From Aradus depressus (lineage: Eukaryota > Arthropoda > Insecta > Hemiptera > Aradidae): 64,000 nt of DNA. Each line of letters starts with the position of its first letter. Within the stretch, counting starts at the first letter, position 1. A program made the translations under genes and the position numbers. The notes beneath the pieces are model-generated. The model did not search any database and was not told the origin of the DNA. It was given only the letters and a program-made list of their open reading frames with translations. Where the stretch lies: positions 25,214,908 through 25,278,907 of the forward strand of contig OY759219.1 of the NCBI GenBank assembly GCA_963662175.1, read 5' to 3'. Below, piece by piece: positions 21,783 through 32,048 of this stretch.

Positions 21783-21990
21783 AGGAAGGTGAAGAGATGA
21801 GGCTTGTAGTCGATAAAAACAAATTTGAAGAATTTCTATCCAGTTTTCGGCACTGAGTGTGCCTTCTCCCTTACTGATAATGTGTAATGTCAATACAGGC
21901 CCTGAAGAAGGCACGCTCAGTGCCGAAAGCTTGGCAGAAATTCTACAAGTTTGTTTTTATCGACCACAAGCCTCATCTCTCCTTCCTATT
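21783..21990. mobile_element. Penelope-like inverted pair, family H5
   Basis: Left arm (21783 to about 21868) and right arm (about 21904-21990) are inverted copies sharing GATGAGGCTTGT, CGATAAAAACAAA and TTTCGGCACTGAG. The right arm carries an intact hammerhead; in the left arm its CTGAAGA core has decayed to GGGAGA. Confidence 0.7.
21898..21936 (+). ncRNA. Hammerhead ribozyme motif, family H5
   Basis: GGCC precedes the core CTGAAGA (21902-21908) and one extra A. Stem II is a perfect 5-bp GGCAC/GTGCC with loop GCTCA, and GAAA is at 21925-21928. Stem III is the palindrome AGCT with no loop. The predicted cut is after T21932, and the following GGC pairs with GCC in stem I. All core positions match the hammerhead consensus. 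Confidence 0.82.
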
Positions 21991-22129
21991 CCATCGTTGG
22001 TCAATCTTTCCCCAATCCATATTAATGACCATTAATGTTTCAAATATAAACAACGTAGGTAATGGGAAGATTTTAAGTTTCCTTGCAGCTTGTTCTTTGA
22101 TTAATATTATTTTTTGTGCTTTTTCTTGA

Positions 22130-22346
22130 AATTTGAAAATACTAGCACTAAAGCTAGAAGCTTCTCAATGTATTAAACCCTAATTAATAAAAATTAAAAT
22201 ATACATATAGAGTGTTAATGAGAATTAATGTTACCTCTGGTATGATTTGTTTAGACTTTGAAGTAAGAAAGAAACGAAACCAGTTTCTTATCTTTGCCCA
22301 TGTTAATTTCATTTCAATATGGAAACCCAGAAATTGTAGTTAGATA
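22130..22346. other. Short gene-free stretch
   Basis: AT-rich DNA between Penelope-like remains and a SINE1. Nothing recognised. Confidence 0.5.
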
Positions 22347-22525
22347 TTCTGACTTGGGCTTTAACAACGAAGTCATATCGCCTACTCCCAGAGCGCTCTT
22401 CCGTGTCTGTGAAGGACATGAGTCCGACTCGTAAGTTTTATTCACTTAGGGCAGGGGTCTTTAACGATTAGCTGACAACGTACAGGCTCGGGACCATCGC
22501 TTAACATCACATCCGAAGGACGGCG
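22347..22525 (-). repeat. SINE1, 3' half of a copy split by Transib
   Basis: It reads from GACTTGGGCTTTAAC through the centre to GAAGGACGGCG and stops at the TSD. The element resumes at 23854 after the 1328-bp insertion. Confidence 0.9.
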
Positions 22526-22564
22526 CACAGTGGGGCGAATGTCCTATCTAGGTGAACAAAATTC
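22526..22564 (+). other. RSS-like left end of Transib
   Basis: Heptamer CACAGTG (22526-22532) is identical to the V(D)J consensus heptamer. A 23-base spacer follows, then ACAAAATTC (22556-22564), which matches seven of nine bases of the nonamer ACAAAAACC. Confidence 0.8.
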
Positions 22565-23814
22565 TGAAACCGTGTATTCTTACAGGAAATGACACGCTGA
22601 TTACGAATATACCCCATATGACGGTTCACAAATGAACCCTTGAATGAGTTTTTGCTGAAATACATCAAAAACCCTCACTTTTCTACCTTCTTTTCAAAAT
22701 TACAAGAAGAGGATCCATTGTATCAAAAGCTTTCAGAAACAAAAATTACAGCCAATGAAATTCCACATCAAATGAGTCTATGTACAATCAACAGCACGCA
22801 ATTAAACGTTTTTAAACCCAAACGGCAAAAATAATTTGAAAAAACCGGCCCATGGTATGTAACTTAATCCTCTGAGCGTCTAGATTAGTAACACTTGCTC
22901 AATATTAGATGGAGCTGAGACAGATCGGTACATTATGGGTGAAAAACAGTAAGATCAAATAATAGATGCAACAATGGGTGAAAATAGCACTTTATTTAAT
23001 TAGATAGTTTACTCTTTATTAAATTAAGTTTACTCTTTAATAAATCGTAGAAAAAAATGAAACCACTTTACATGAATAAGAAAAAAGTAAAACCCTTGCT
23101 TCAAAGAAATAAACAGAAAAAGATATGTATGTACAAACTGATTGAATTCTCCTGGTATCAAAATATGATACAAAAGCCAACTCAATAAAATATGTCAAAC
23201 GTTAAGTGAATAAATGAACGGCTTTCCAGGGAAACATGTTTTCAATGCTATCTTACGAAATTTTTTCGGGAACTTGGACCATTCTTCAAAAACTGGTTCC
23301 GGGGAATCTTGAGCACTGATTCTGAAAATCAATCATTATTATTGAAAATACAAAGTATAGCAAAAAATAGCAAAAAGATACAAATGAATCTGAAAACTAG
23401 AAAGTATAACGAAAAGGAAAATGGGTCAATTAGCTTGGGAGCTTTTGGGTAAACATTATTTTTTCTCGTTCAAAATTATGGATGTAACGGATTTTTTAAT
23501 AAAAAAGTTCAAATATCTCTGTAACTGAACACTACTTACAAGAACCGTGCAGATGATTACTTACCTTTCTCTATAGACTCCATTTCAACTGCCGAATATA
23601 GCTCAAACAATGATCGAACTGATATTATTGCAGTCAGACTAATAAATCCGCGTCTTATCCTAGTAGAATGACATCACTTGTTCAAACGTGTATACTTGAT
23701 TTGTTCCATCTCTACGCAGTATTTATTTTCATTATAAGGTAAATATTTACATTTTCGGAGCCACTCACCTTCCGTCAACAATGTCTAGGGCAGGAAATCT
23801 TAAATTTTTGACTT

Positions 23815-23853
23815 GACTTTTGTCCATCTAAAATGGTCATTCGCCCCACTGTG
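23815..23853 (-). other. RSS-like right end of Transib
   Basis: Read on the minus strand: CACAGTG, a 23-base spacer, then ACAAAAGTC, again seven of nine nonamer bases. Both ends are therefore of the 23-spacer type. Confidence 0.8.
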
Positions 23854-23977
23854 CGGCGTATTCAAGGTTTTTTCACTTGCCACATAAAAAACCTAAGGAG
23901 CTTGGCATGTTTTCAAACCCGCGATTTTGAGCTCAGAAGGCAAGCTTGCTACCTCTAAGCTACTGGCGCCCTCTCCC
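23854..23977 (-). repeat. SINE1, 5' half of the split copy, subfamily B
   Basis: It begins with the repeated CGGCG and continues ATTCAAGGTTTTTTCAC, the linker, a B-box-like region and the GCTACTGGCGCCCTC head end. It is the other half of 22347-22525. Confidence 0.9.
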
Positions 23978-24730
23978 AGAAATTATATATTATCTTTAGA
24001 AAATATAAAAGAGGACATATAATTTTTTTCCAGGGTAAGGCGTTAGAAAATTAATTCTACTATACATTTTTCAAAAAGAGAGAAGATGTTTTTTAAATTA
24101 ATAATATCGTTCCAAACGTGAAAAGTGCAGATAATATCAGGATTTTAGTTTTTTTTTTTTTAATATTTCTCAGCAGTTTATTCTTTCTTATGTCCCTGTG
24201 ACACTGTGATATTTCCTCGACCGTGGGGTGGGGAGGGTTAAAGTTCAATTATCTCCAGGTAGAACCCCCGTCCTCCCCAGTCTAGGTACCGTTACTCCTG
24301 TCTTAGGGGTGTTTATCATGTAGGGAGATGTGGAAGGGTTAACCTGGAGATCCGGGAGGTACTGGCAGGTAGTCGTCTTCTGTACCTTCCTAGGGAACAT
24401 CCGCGCTCTGCAAACTCTTCACGAACAACCCTCTCGGAGAACAACCCTTGCAACACATTGAACAGGTACATAAAATAACTTAATAATATATTATTCACCC
24501 ATTTACTTTTTGGTTTCACGACATATTAAACGACAGACATTTCATGAGGTACTCCCATCATCGCTTGCTCATATTAATTTGTTCTATTTTTATGTAAACT
24601 TACGTTGTTGGTTCATTATTTTAGTAAGCAATGACTATTTTATGAGTCGACATATTTTATAATTATTCTGTTTAAACAAATAAATGAGAGAAGAATATAT
24701 ATGACAAAAGAATATACGCAATTTGTCGGC
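23978..24730. other. Gene-free stretch
   Basis: It has a T run near 24151 and a GC-richer section near 24220-24450 without a supported gene. Confidence 0.45.
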
Positions 24731-24734
24731 AATG

Positions 24735-25850
24735 GACCAGCACGAATTAATTGCGTATTACAACTATTGCTCTTCATTTAAAACCAATTGACCCTTTGGG
24801 CTAGTTATCAATAGTTGATTTAGCGACTTCTGGTTCGTTTTTGCAAAAAAAAAATATGTGTCGTTCTTATGAGAATTTGAATTTAAATATAACATTTCAA
24901 ATTGATACATTCATTACATCGGGAGTTGTTAAGGGTTTTTGAGTTGAGTCTTAGGCTTCCCTTTATGGCGATTTGGCTGAAAATCATTAGGTGTCCTCCT
25001 TAGGGGAACCTACCTTAACCCTTATAAAATTTCGTGTCGATATATTCATTGAATCGCGAGTTATTGAAGATACATAAAGTATGGGAGTATAAGGTATTTG
25101 CTTTATAAGGTATTGCATTTAAAGGAGAAGAATAAAGCTGGAAAAAATATGTTATTATAAATTCAGAATCTACTTCCGAACCAAAAAAGTCGTCGGTAAA
25201 TCCCCAGTAATGTACTTCCCCAGCACGAATTAATAAAACAACTATTTGTGCAAAAACTGGGCTTCTGAATCTTCATATCTATTAAATTTTGTGTCGGTAT
25301 ATTCCCTTCCTTCCATTTGACCGATTAAAAAATGACATTTTGAATTTAAATATCAAATTTCATGTCGTTCATTACTTCGGCCGTTTTTGGGATTTTTAAG
25401 GGGTGTCTTTTTTTCTTCCCCCTTTAACTAAATCAACTGATTTCGCTAGAAATTAATAGGTCCTAATAGGGTTTTGAATTTATTTACGCAATTTCGTGTC
25501 GAGACACTCATTCTATTGGAAGTTCGTGTTCAGCACCGATTTTAATCTTCTTTTTGCAATGTAAACGAGTCGGAAAACATAAAAAACAGGTGAAAACGCC
25601 ACATTGCATTTTTGACCGATTATATAACTATCTATAACTGGGATTAATAAATAATATTCTAAATAACGTAGGGTCTTGACGTGAATCCTCTTACTAAATT
25701 TTGTGTCGATTTACTACACCGGCAGTTTTCGAGTCGAGCCCCCCGCTTCTGATCCCAACATTATTCGCGGAAAATTAATAGGTTCAGTCCTTTGGGGTTT
25801 TGAATTTAAATATAAAAAATAATTGTCCTCCCGTTCTGCTTAACAGCAAT
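24735..25850 (+). repeat. Dispersed repeat family D, several monomers in a row
   Basis: The block order CCAGCACGAATTAAT, CATTACATCGGGAGTTGTT, GATTTGGCTGAAAATCATTAG, AAATTTCGTGTCGATATATTC recurs several times with a period of roughly 150-200 bp and heavy divergence. It has no open frame. It reads like an old tandem or internally repeated element. Confidence 0.6.
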
Positions 25851-25877
25851 CTCATTCCTTCAAAAAACATAGTTCGC

Positions 25878-26204
25878 TTCCTACACACCAAAGCCGAGCC
25901 GAGCCGGGCCGGGCGAAGCGATGCGAAGCCGAGCCGAGCGGAATCTGCCTGCGATCGCACCGAAGCCGATTCGCTCTCAGTAGGTTTTCTAGCCTTGTAG
26001 TGAGAACTGGGCTGAAACACCGAACTAGACTGAATGACGGAAGAAACCGCATGGCAGAAAACGCTCGAATTGGCGGTAGGTAGTACTGCTCGGCCTCGCC
26101 CGCCATCGCCCTGCGCGGCTCGGCCTTGGTTTGAATACTCCCATGTAAACCCTGCGTATTTAGCGCTCTAGCGTTTTCCGCTCGGCTCGGCCCGGCTTTG
26201 GTGT
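25878..26204. mobile_element. GC-rich element with CACACCAAAGCC inverted ends
   Basis: The left end ACACACCAAAGCCGAGCC and the right end (inverted) TCACACCAAAGCCGGGCC are inverted copies; (GAGCC)n motifs continue inward. It is about 330 bp and strikingly GC-rich in AT-rich DNA. It could be a MITE of the Harbinger or hAT type. The exact ends and TSD are unclear. The open frames over it are rich in R, A and S and probably reflect composition. Confidence 0.5.
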
Positions 26205-27120
26205 GAAACCCCACTAAGCCTTCATACTTGACATAAGAATGACGTGGAATCCTCTCACCAGACTGAAAAGATGAACAGACGATACAAACTGTTACTTGAC
26301 AAAAGATCAAAATTAACTGACAACAAGACGACGAATATATAACGCAATACTCAATCACCACTGGTTGATTTCTCCTCTCTTGACGTTTTAACATTGTCCT
26401 TTATTTTTTTTTTTTAGCACATTTGCTTATTCTATACTTTCTTTATACAGTTGTAAATATTTGTTTGTAAATAAAAAATACGGGTACATAAAATATCATG
26501 TCGATTGATGTTGAGCTCCTTCCCTGATCCCGCGGAAAATTAATAGATGTGGCCATGTAGGGTTTTGAATTTACATATGAAATTTTTTGCCATCTTCTCT
26601 TTATTTGCACATTTGCTTGTTGTATATATTCATTATATAGTTCAGGAAAAAAAAATGAAATTTCATGTATATACGTTCCTGTTTTCATTTTGGGAATCGG
26701 GGGGTTTCTGAATGAAATTCCGGTGAAATTTCTGACCGATTACATTCCTTTAACTTTGGGGAAGTAAAAAAAAATAAATGACATTGGTTGTGGTATAATA
26801 CATTTTTTTCACTGAATAGGGGAAAATATTTTGTTATGTTGTCATCACTTGTTAATGAGATTAAAGTTGAACCTCCTGGGATCAGAGAAGAGTGAAGAGG
26901 GGTAAAGTCACACACACAAAAAAAAACTTGGGGGAAAAAAACTGTTAAAAAAAAAAAGTTTTGTATGGTCTACCTGTACAAAAGTTTGAGGGCACGGGGA
27001 TGAGACCAAACAATGCCAGGCCTTTTTTTAGGGGGACCTATGGAACTGTAGGGAGTTGAACCCGAGAGGCGTAATGTTTCCATAATATGACTTAGCCACT
27101 CAGCTCTTTCTATGAGTTAG
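26205..27120. other. Gene-free stretch with family D remains
   Basis: It holds diverged family D pieces (for example 26510-26600 and 26730-26770, with a GGGGAAGTAAAAAAAAA tail). No gene recognised. Confidence 0.45.
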
Positions 27121-27318
27121 GGAGGATGCCGGTAGCTCAGTGGTATGCGTGCTTGCTTACTAAGCTCAAAATCGTGGGTTCGAGACCCGGCCGGGGCACT
27201 TAGTTTATTTTATCTGGGAGGTAAAATAAAATTAAGCACGCCGTCCTTCGGATGGGACGTTAAGCGATGGTCCCGAGCCTGTACGATGTCAGGTACTCGT
27301 TAAAGACCCCTGAATAAA
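27121..27318 (+). repeat. SINE1, subfamily A, 3' truncated
   Basis: Intact A box and a good B box (GGTTCGAGACCC), linker TTATTTTATCTGGGAGGT and centre up to AAAGACCCCTGAATAAA. The palindromic block and tail are missing. Confidence 0.9.
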
Positions 27319-27401
27319 CATTTATTAAAATTGTAAACAAATTACAAAATCACGTTATTTCTGGTTTTATTCAAACTTGGGAAAATTGCGTCTACTGTAT
27401 A

Positions 27402-27587
27402 GTTACTTATTATGATTCATCCCCGGGCTTTCAACTACGAGGTCATATCGCCTACTACCGTAGTGACCTTTCGTCATTCTGACGGACATGAGCCCGAATC
27501 CACTGTGGAAATCTCATGAGTAGACTCATGAACACCAGAGTGACGAAAGAGCACTCTGGTAGTAGGCGATATGACCTCGAAGTTATA
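27402..27587. repeat. Two SINE1 3' ends in inverted, head-to-head order
   Basis: A minus-strand tail part (27402-27511) is joined to a plus-strand copy of the same region (about 27528-27587) with a short spacer. It forms a fold-back of about 60 bp per arm centred near 27518. Confidence 0.8.
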
Positions 27588-27839
27588 TGAAGAGCAAGGG
27601 CAAAGAACCAGGTTTGTCACCAGATGTTGAAATCGAGAAAACTGAAATTCAATGTTTGAATGTCCGTATCTATCAATTCCCAATTTTCAGCTTCCGTTTT
27701 CGTAGTAACTAACTGTCTTTTTGAAGCCCGTAACGATGGTGAATCGTGAAATATGTTTAATATACTACACTGTAGTGGCGATATCTCACATTGGAGAAAA
27801 AAGTGACAAACCTGGTTCTTTCCCCGTGCTCTTCATATA
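27584..27839. mobile_element. 256-bp MITE with 37-bp inverted ends
   Basis: The ends start TATATGAAGAGCA and continue AAAGAACCAGGTTTGTCAC; 35 of 37 positions match between left (27584-27620) and right (27803-27839). It lies inside the 3' end of a plus-strand SINE1: GACCTCGAAGTTA is on the left and ATAATAACTAACT on the right. A TA target is possible, pointing to the Tc1/mariner superfamily. About 16 bp of the SINE are missing at the site. Confidence 0.75.
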
Positions 27840-27904
27840 TAATAACTAACTCTTGCTATAAGTGTGTAGATCTTAACAGTTCCCTTTTTTTTTCTTCAAA
27901 GAAC

Positions 27905-28710
27905 CAACGAAAAAAAATCGTTGGTGAATCACCGACTATGTACTTCCCCGGAACGAATTAATAAGTTTTTGCTTTCCCTCCAAAAACAATCTAAAACAAA
28001 TATGTATACTTGACTTTGAATCCTCATACTAAATATTTCTCTGATTTTTCCCCTTCTCTCCGGCCGATTTCGCAGAAAATTTATAGGTGCTTTCCTTATG
28101 AGTTTTTAAATTCAAATATAACATTTTTATGACCGTACATTCATTACAACGGCAGTTATTGGAGTTTTTAGCCTCTGATCCAAGTTCCCTTCGGCCAATT
28201 CAGCTGGATATTGTGAGCTGTCGTCTCATTTACATAAGAAATTTCTTGTCGATACATTCATTGCAATGGCAGTTATTAGAGCAGTTAAGCCCTCCCCATA
28301 ATTTCCTCTTCACTTTGACTGATTTGACTGAAAATCAATCGTTGTCGTCGTAATGTAGTCCTATCGGCCAGAAATTCAATGCTGAGTACGGAATTTCATG
28401 TCAGTGTGACTGGGAACGTGGTAACGGATAAAATAATTATATCGACACAACATTTCATTTGTGTATTCAAAGCATTACAAGGATGACATCTAATAATTTT
28501 CAGCGACAACAGCCGAATGGGAGAAGATGATCAGGGGAGGCTCAAGCCACTATGTAAGTCAAATATTGAGTAATTTTTTTTTTTTTTTTTTTAAATCAGG
28601 GGGTTGGAAAATATGAAATTTTGTTGAAAATACAGTATCGAACTTCTAACCGATTACATAACTGTCTCCATACTTCTTATATCTGAGGAAGTAAAAAAAA
28701 AAAAAAGGAT
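27905..28710 (+). repeat. Dispersed repeat family D
   Basis: Begins GGTGAATCACCGACTATG and ACGAATTAATAAG, continues with CATTACAACGGCAGTTATTG and ATTGCAATGGCAGTTATTAG monomers, and ends with GAGGAAGTAAAAAAAAAAAA, which looks like a poly-A end. T and A runs are at 28568-28591 and 28691-28706. Confidence 0.6.
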
Positions 28711-29589
28711 CCCTCTTGACTTTCATAAGTGATGTGGTGGGGTGGAGTGCTCTTGACTTGGCCTGACCAAACGGGGTGTATGTCTGTCTGTCCATTGGAC
28801 CAGAAAAGTGAGGGTGATGAAGGGGCCAAGATAAGGATCCTGAACAGATATGCATTTCAGGACTCACATTGTCAGGATTTAGATCAGGGATGGGCCAACA
28901 ACGGCCCAGGGGACAACCAGATTATGACCTTTTTTTTTGGTAGTTATCCAGAACCACATAACAACGACACTTATTGATTTTCAGTCAAATCTGCCAAAGG
29001 GAAGGAGGGATTAGGGAGAACAACACAAAACAACGTCATCCAAATTTCTTCCTTTGAATTATTAAAGGGCGGGAAGGGGGTGTAGCCCATTTCACTTCCC
29101 CAGAAATATGAAGTTTAGGGGCAGTTATGTAATCGATAAGATATTCGATGTTCAGTTTCCAGTGGAATTTCATTTTTTCCGACCTCCTGATTAGAAAAAT
29201 TAAAACGAAAATGCCTATCTGTGTGTGTGGACACGATAATGAATATGACCGTAGAGAAAGCGAAGTTTTGAAAAAAATGGATATAAAAAAAATGCAGGTG
29301 AAAATTTTAATACAACTTTGTGAAATATTAAATTTTACATTTGTGCCCCAGAAAGCACAACCCGATGAGGTCAACTTATTATGGTGACACAACTATCTAA
29401 AAGAAAATTTTGTCTACTTTTCAATGGTACCCTCAGAACTTCTGTAGCACAAATAGAACTGGAGTTTATGTTTACTTTTAGGTAAAAAAATACGATAATA
29501 AAAAAAAAAAAAAATTGAAATAACTAGAAAACGAAGCGATTTCAGAATAATGTCAATAAAGTATTTTTTGTTCCAAATGAGGTGTAGAA
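28711..29589. other. Gene-free stretch
   Basis: Mixed composition; short frames on both strands are open to 118 codons but show no family features I recognise. Confidence 0.4.
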
Positions 29590-29895
29590 TTGATTTCTGA
29601 AGTTTATCACGCCTTAACATAGGACACCCTGTATAGACACAAAATTTTATATTATCCTGAAACCAGTAAGGACTTTCAGTCATATCGGGCAAAGAGAGGG
29701 GGGATTAAGGGAAGGCTTAATACATAGACTTTAATACCTGCCGTTGTCTAACCCCCATAATAACGACAGTTTAATTTTCAGTGGAATCGGCTCAAGGTAA
29801 AAGGGGGAGCTGAACTCAAAAACCCTAATAACTGCAGTTGAAATGAAATTTAATATGTAAAATCAAAACTCCATGGGGACAATATCTGTTAAATT
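29590..29895 (-). repeat. Dispersed repeat family D, minus orientation
   Basis: It shows ATAACTGCAGTTGAAATG and TTAAATTTCAGCATTCGG, the inverted family D blocks. The full-length SINE1 at 29908 is inserted into it and the repeat continues after 30264. Confidence 0.6.
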
Positions 29896-29907
29896 TCAGC
29901 ATTCGGC

Positions 29908-30251
29908 AGGGGCGCCGGTAGCTCAGTGGTATGCGTGCTTACCTTTTGACCTCAAGAACGTGGGTTCGAACCCGACCGAGGCCCTTAGTTTATTTTATCT
30001 GGGAGGTAAAATAAACTTAAGCACGCCGTCCTTCGGATGGGACGTTAAGCAATGGTCCCGAGCCTGTACGATGTCAGGTACTAGTTAAAGACCCCTGCCC
30101 TAGGTGAATAAAAATGTAGGGTAGGCAAAATTTAGGACTCCCACAGTAGAGTCGGGGTCATGTCCACTAGAGTGACGAAAGAGCGCTCTGGTTGTAGGCG
30201 ATATGACCTCGTAGTTAAAGCCCGGGCATGAGTCATAAAACCTAAACCTAA
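29908..30251 (+). repeat. Full-length SINE1, subfamily A, exact TSD
   Basis: A 344-bp copy with A box TAGCTCAGTGGTAT, B box GGTTCGAACCC, all internal blocks and an AACCTAAACCTAA tail. A perfect 12-bp duplication TCAGCATTCGGC (29896-29907, 30252-30263) flanks it. It is one of the best reference copies in the window. Confidence 0.95.
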
Positions 30252-30460
30252 TCAGCATTCGGCTGAAGGAAAGGGGGATTTAGAGGGAATTAGTGCATAT
30301 CTTTTTCATGTATAAAATATGCAAACATGAAAACAATACTTTTTATTGCACATAATACAGCTATTTATAAAACTATTATTAATAAGTCATAAAATAATAA
30401 CAATGTATTATAAACAGAATTTAAAACTTTTCTTCTCAATTAAATAATTTAAAAAATGGG

Positions 30461-30644
30461 AGCCATGGTGGTTGTGCGGGCGAGTGCGTAGTGCTTTGGA
30501 CGCATGGTCTTACCGTGGTTTGCGGGTTCTAATCCCGTTTTATTTCGTAGATAGAACTTCCTCCGGGACGTTGTAAAATAACTAGATAACACCTTTATAA
30601 GTGACATGGCTAATATGCATCGTACCTCAAGCCAAAAAAAAAAA
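30461..30644 (+). repeat. SINE2 copy
   Basis: Head GGTGGTTGTGCGGGCGAGTG, B-box region TTTGCGGGTTCTAATCCCG, body and an A tail after CAAGCC. A 9-bp insertion lies before GTGACATGG. Confidence 0.85.
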
Positions 30645-30710
30645 CATATTTGTGTACCTTGTTTATCATAAGGAAAATTCAAATGAATACAAACAACTGT
30701 TTAAATTGAC

Positions 30711-30887
30711 TTTTTTTTGTTTTGTTGTTTTTTTGGCCTCATGTTTGATGCATATTAGCCATGTCACTCTGTGTTATCTTATTATTTACGTCATCCATGG
30801 CCCCGGGAGGGAGTTCTATCTACTAAATAAAACTCACTCCCGGACTGTATTCAAAGCCGCAAACCATGATGAGACCATGCGAGATAA
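30711..30887 (-). repeat. SINE2 copy, 5' truncated, inverted to its neighbour
   Basis: On the minus strand it runs from CTCGCATGGTCTCATCATGG through the body to an A-rich tail (the T-rich tract at 30711-30736). It faces the 30461 copy tail to tail, 66 bp apart. Confidence 0.85.
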
Positions 30888-31079
30888 AAACTTGTAAATT
30901 AAAAGAAAAATAACATCTTACATAGGTCAATTCACAAATAACAAAACCATTGATAATATCATAATTTGTATGAGAATTTAGAAACCCTTATGTAAGTCAA
31001 CTATTGATTATTATTCCAAAATATTGATTAATTCGTACATTCATAAGCAACACAACCTTCGACCATATTACATTTCCTT

Positions 31080-31477
31080 ATTGAAAATAATCTAAGTCTA
31101 ACAGAAATAACTTTAGTGAAAGGTGGGCTAGATTCTCACGTGGAAGTTAGACTGTGGTTCCAAATCCTCCAAGTAGACTTCTAAGTGAATCTTCAACTAA
31201 TGGATTCCCAAGTTGGAAGTTGGCTGGGTATATCCCCTGGCTTGGATGTGGAGATATTAGAGACCATCCAAGTCCGCATTAGACCCAGTTCTCTCTAATC
31301 TCACTATGAATAGTCCAACTTGGAGAATTAGCCAGTTCTAGGTATCAACTGGGGGAGAAAGGTTCCTAAACTAACAACCCCCACCAAACAACCCCTTTCT
31401 AATCCTTTTAATTAAAATACCTACATATTAAATAAATAAATTGGTTTTAATTAATAGGGTTTCTGTATGCTAAAAGT
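31080..31477. other. Gene-free stretch
   Basis: Imperfect repeats of CAAGTTGGAAGTT/CCAACTTGGAGAA type occur at 31130-31340. I do not recognise the sequence. Confidence 0.45.
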
Positions 31478-31840
31478 ACGCCGGTAGCTCAGTGGTATGC
31501 GTGCTTGCTTACTGAGCTCAAGATCGCATTGGTCCCGAGCCTGTACGATGTCAGCTACTCGTTGAAGACCAGAATAAAAATTTAGGGTAGACAAAATTTA
31601 GAACTCCCATAGTAGAGTCGGACTCATGTCCACCAGCGTGACGAAAGGTCATATCGACTACAACCAGAGCGCTCTTTCTGCATTCTGGTGGACATGAGCC
31701 CGACTCTACTGTGGAAGTCCTAAATTTTGCCTACCCTAAATTTTTATTCACCTAGGGTAGGAGACGAGTACCTGACATCAGGCTCGGGACCATCGCATAA
31801 CGTCCCATCCGAAGGACGGCATGCGCTACCGGCACCCTGT
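31478..31840. repeat. Two SINE1 copies joined tail to tail
   Basis: A plus-strand copy (31478 to about 31647, with a deletion between head and CATTGGTCCCGAGCC) is joined directly to a minus-strand copy (about 31648-31840). Both lack their 3' tails at the junction. The result is a fold-back of roughly 150 bp per arm. Confidence 0.85.
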
Positions 31841-31866
31841 CGAACATTTATATATTTTTTTTTATA

Positions 31867-32048
31867 TGTTAATTTAGTTGTATTGCACTTAAAATCCCAA
31901 AATAATTGCTAAAAATTACATATTTTTCAAGTCCACTTCTAAATATATATGTTTAGACTCTGTTTAAATATAGAAGTCGACTCAATAAATATGTAAGTGG
32001 TTTTAACAATAATTTTGAGATTTTAAGTATAGCACAACTAAATTAGCA
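31867..32048. mobile_element. 182-bp hairpin MITE
   Basis: The left end ATTTAGTTGTATTGCACTTA and the right end (inverted) ATTTAGTTGTGCTATACTTA continue as inverted copies through AAAATC-CAAAAT-ATTG over about 50 bp. The middle carries TAAATATA-rich sequence. No TSD could be fixed. Confidence 0.65.

Larger units (their letters stand above)
22526..23853. mobile_element. Transib-like DNA transposon, 1328 bp, CGGCG TSD
   Basis: Perfect 16-bp inverted ends CACAGTGGGGCGAATG lie at both sides, flanked by the 5-bp duplication CGGCG (22521-22525, 23854-23858). Transib elements have 5-bp GC-rich targets and CAC-starting ends related to V(D)J recombination signals, which this fits exactly. The element sits in a SINE1 whose two halves rejoin when it is removed. 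It is too short for the roughly 700-residue Transib transposase, so it is non-autonomous or internally deleted. Inside, a 64-codon plus-strand frame (22640-22834) starts MNEFLLKYIKNPHFSTFF and matches nothing I know. On the minus strand an ATG at about 23584 is followed by AAAGGTAAGT, a splice-donor-like motif. Confidence 0.88.

Noticed and set aside
25852..26394. A 180-codon minus-strand frame.
   Set aside because: It crosses the GC-rich inverted-end element and its R/A/S-rich part mirrors (GAGCC)n; no domain is seen.
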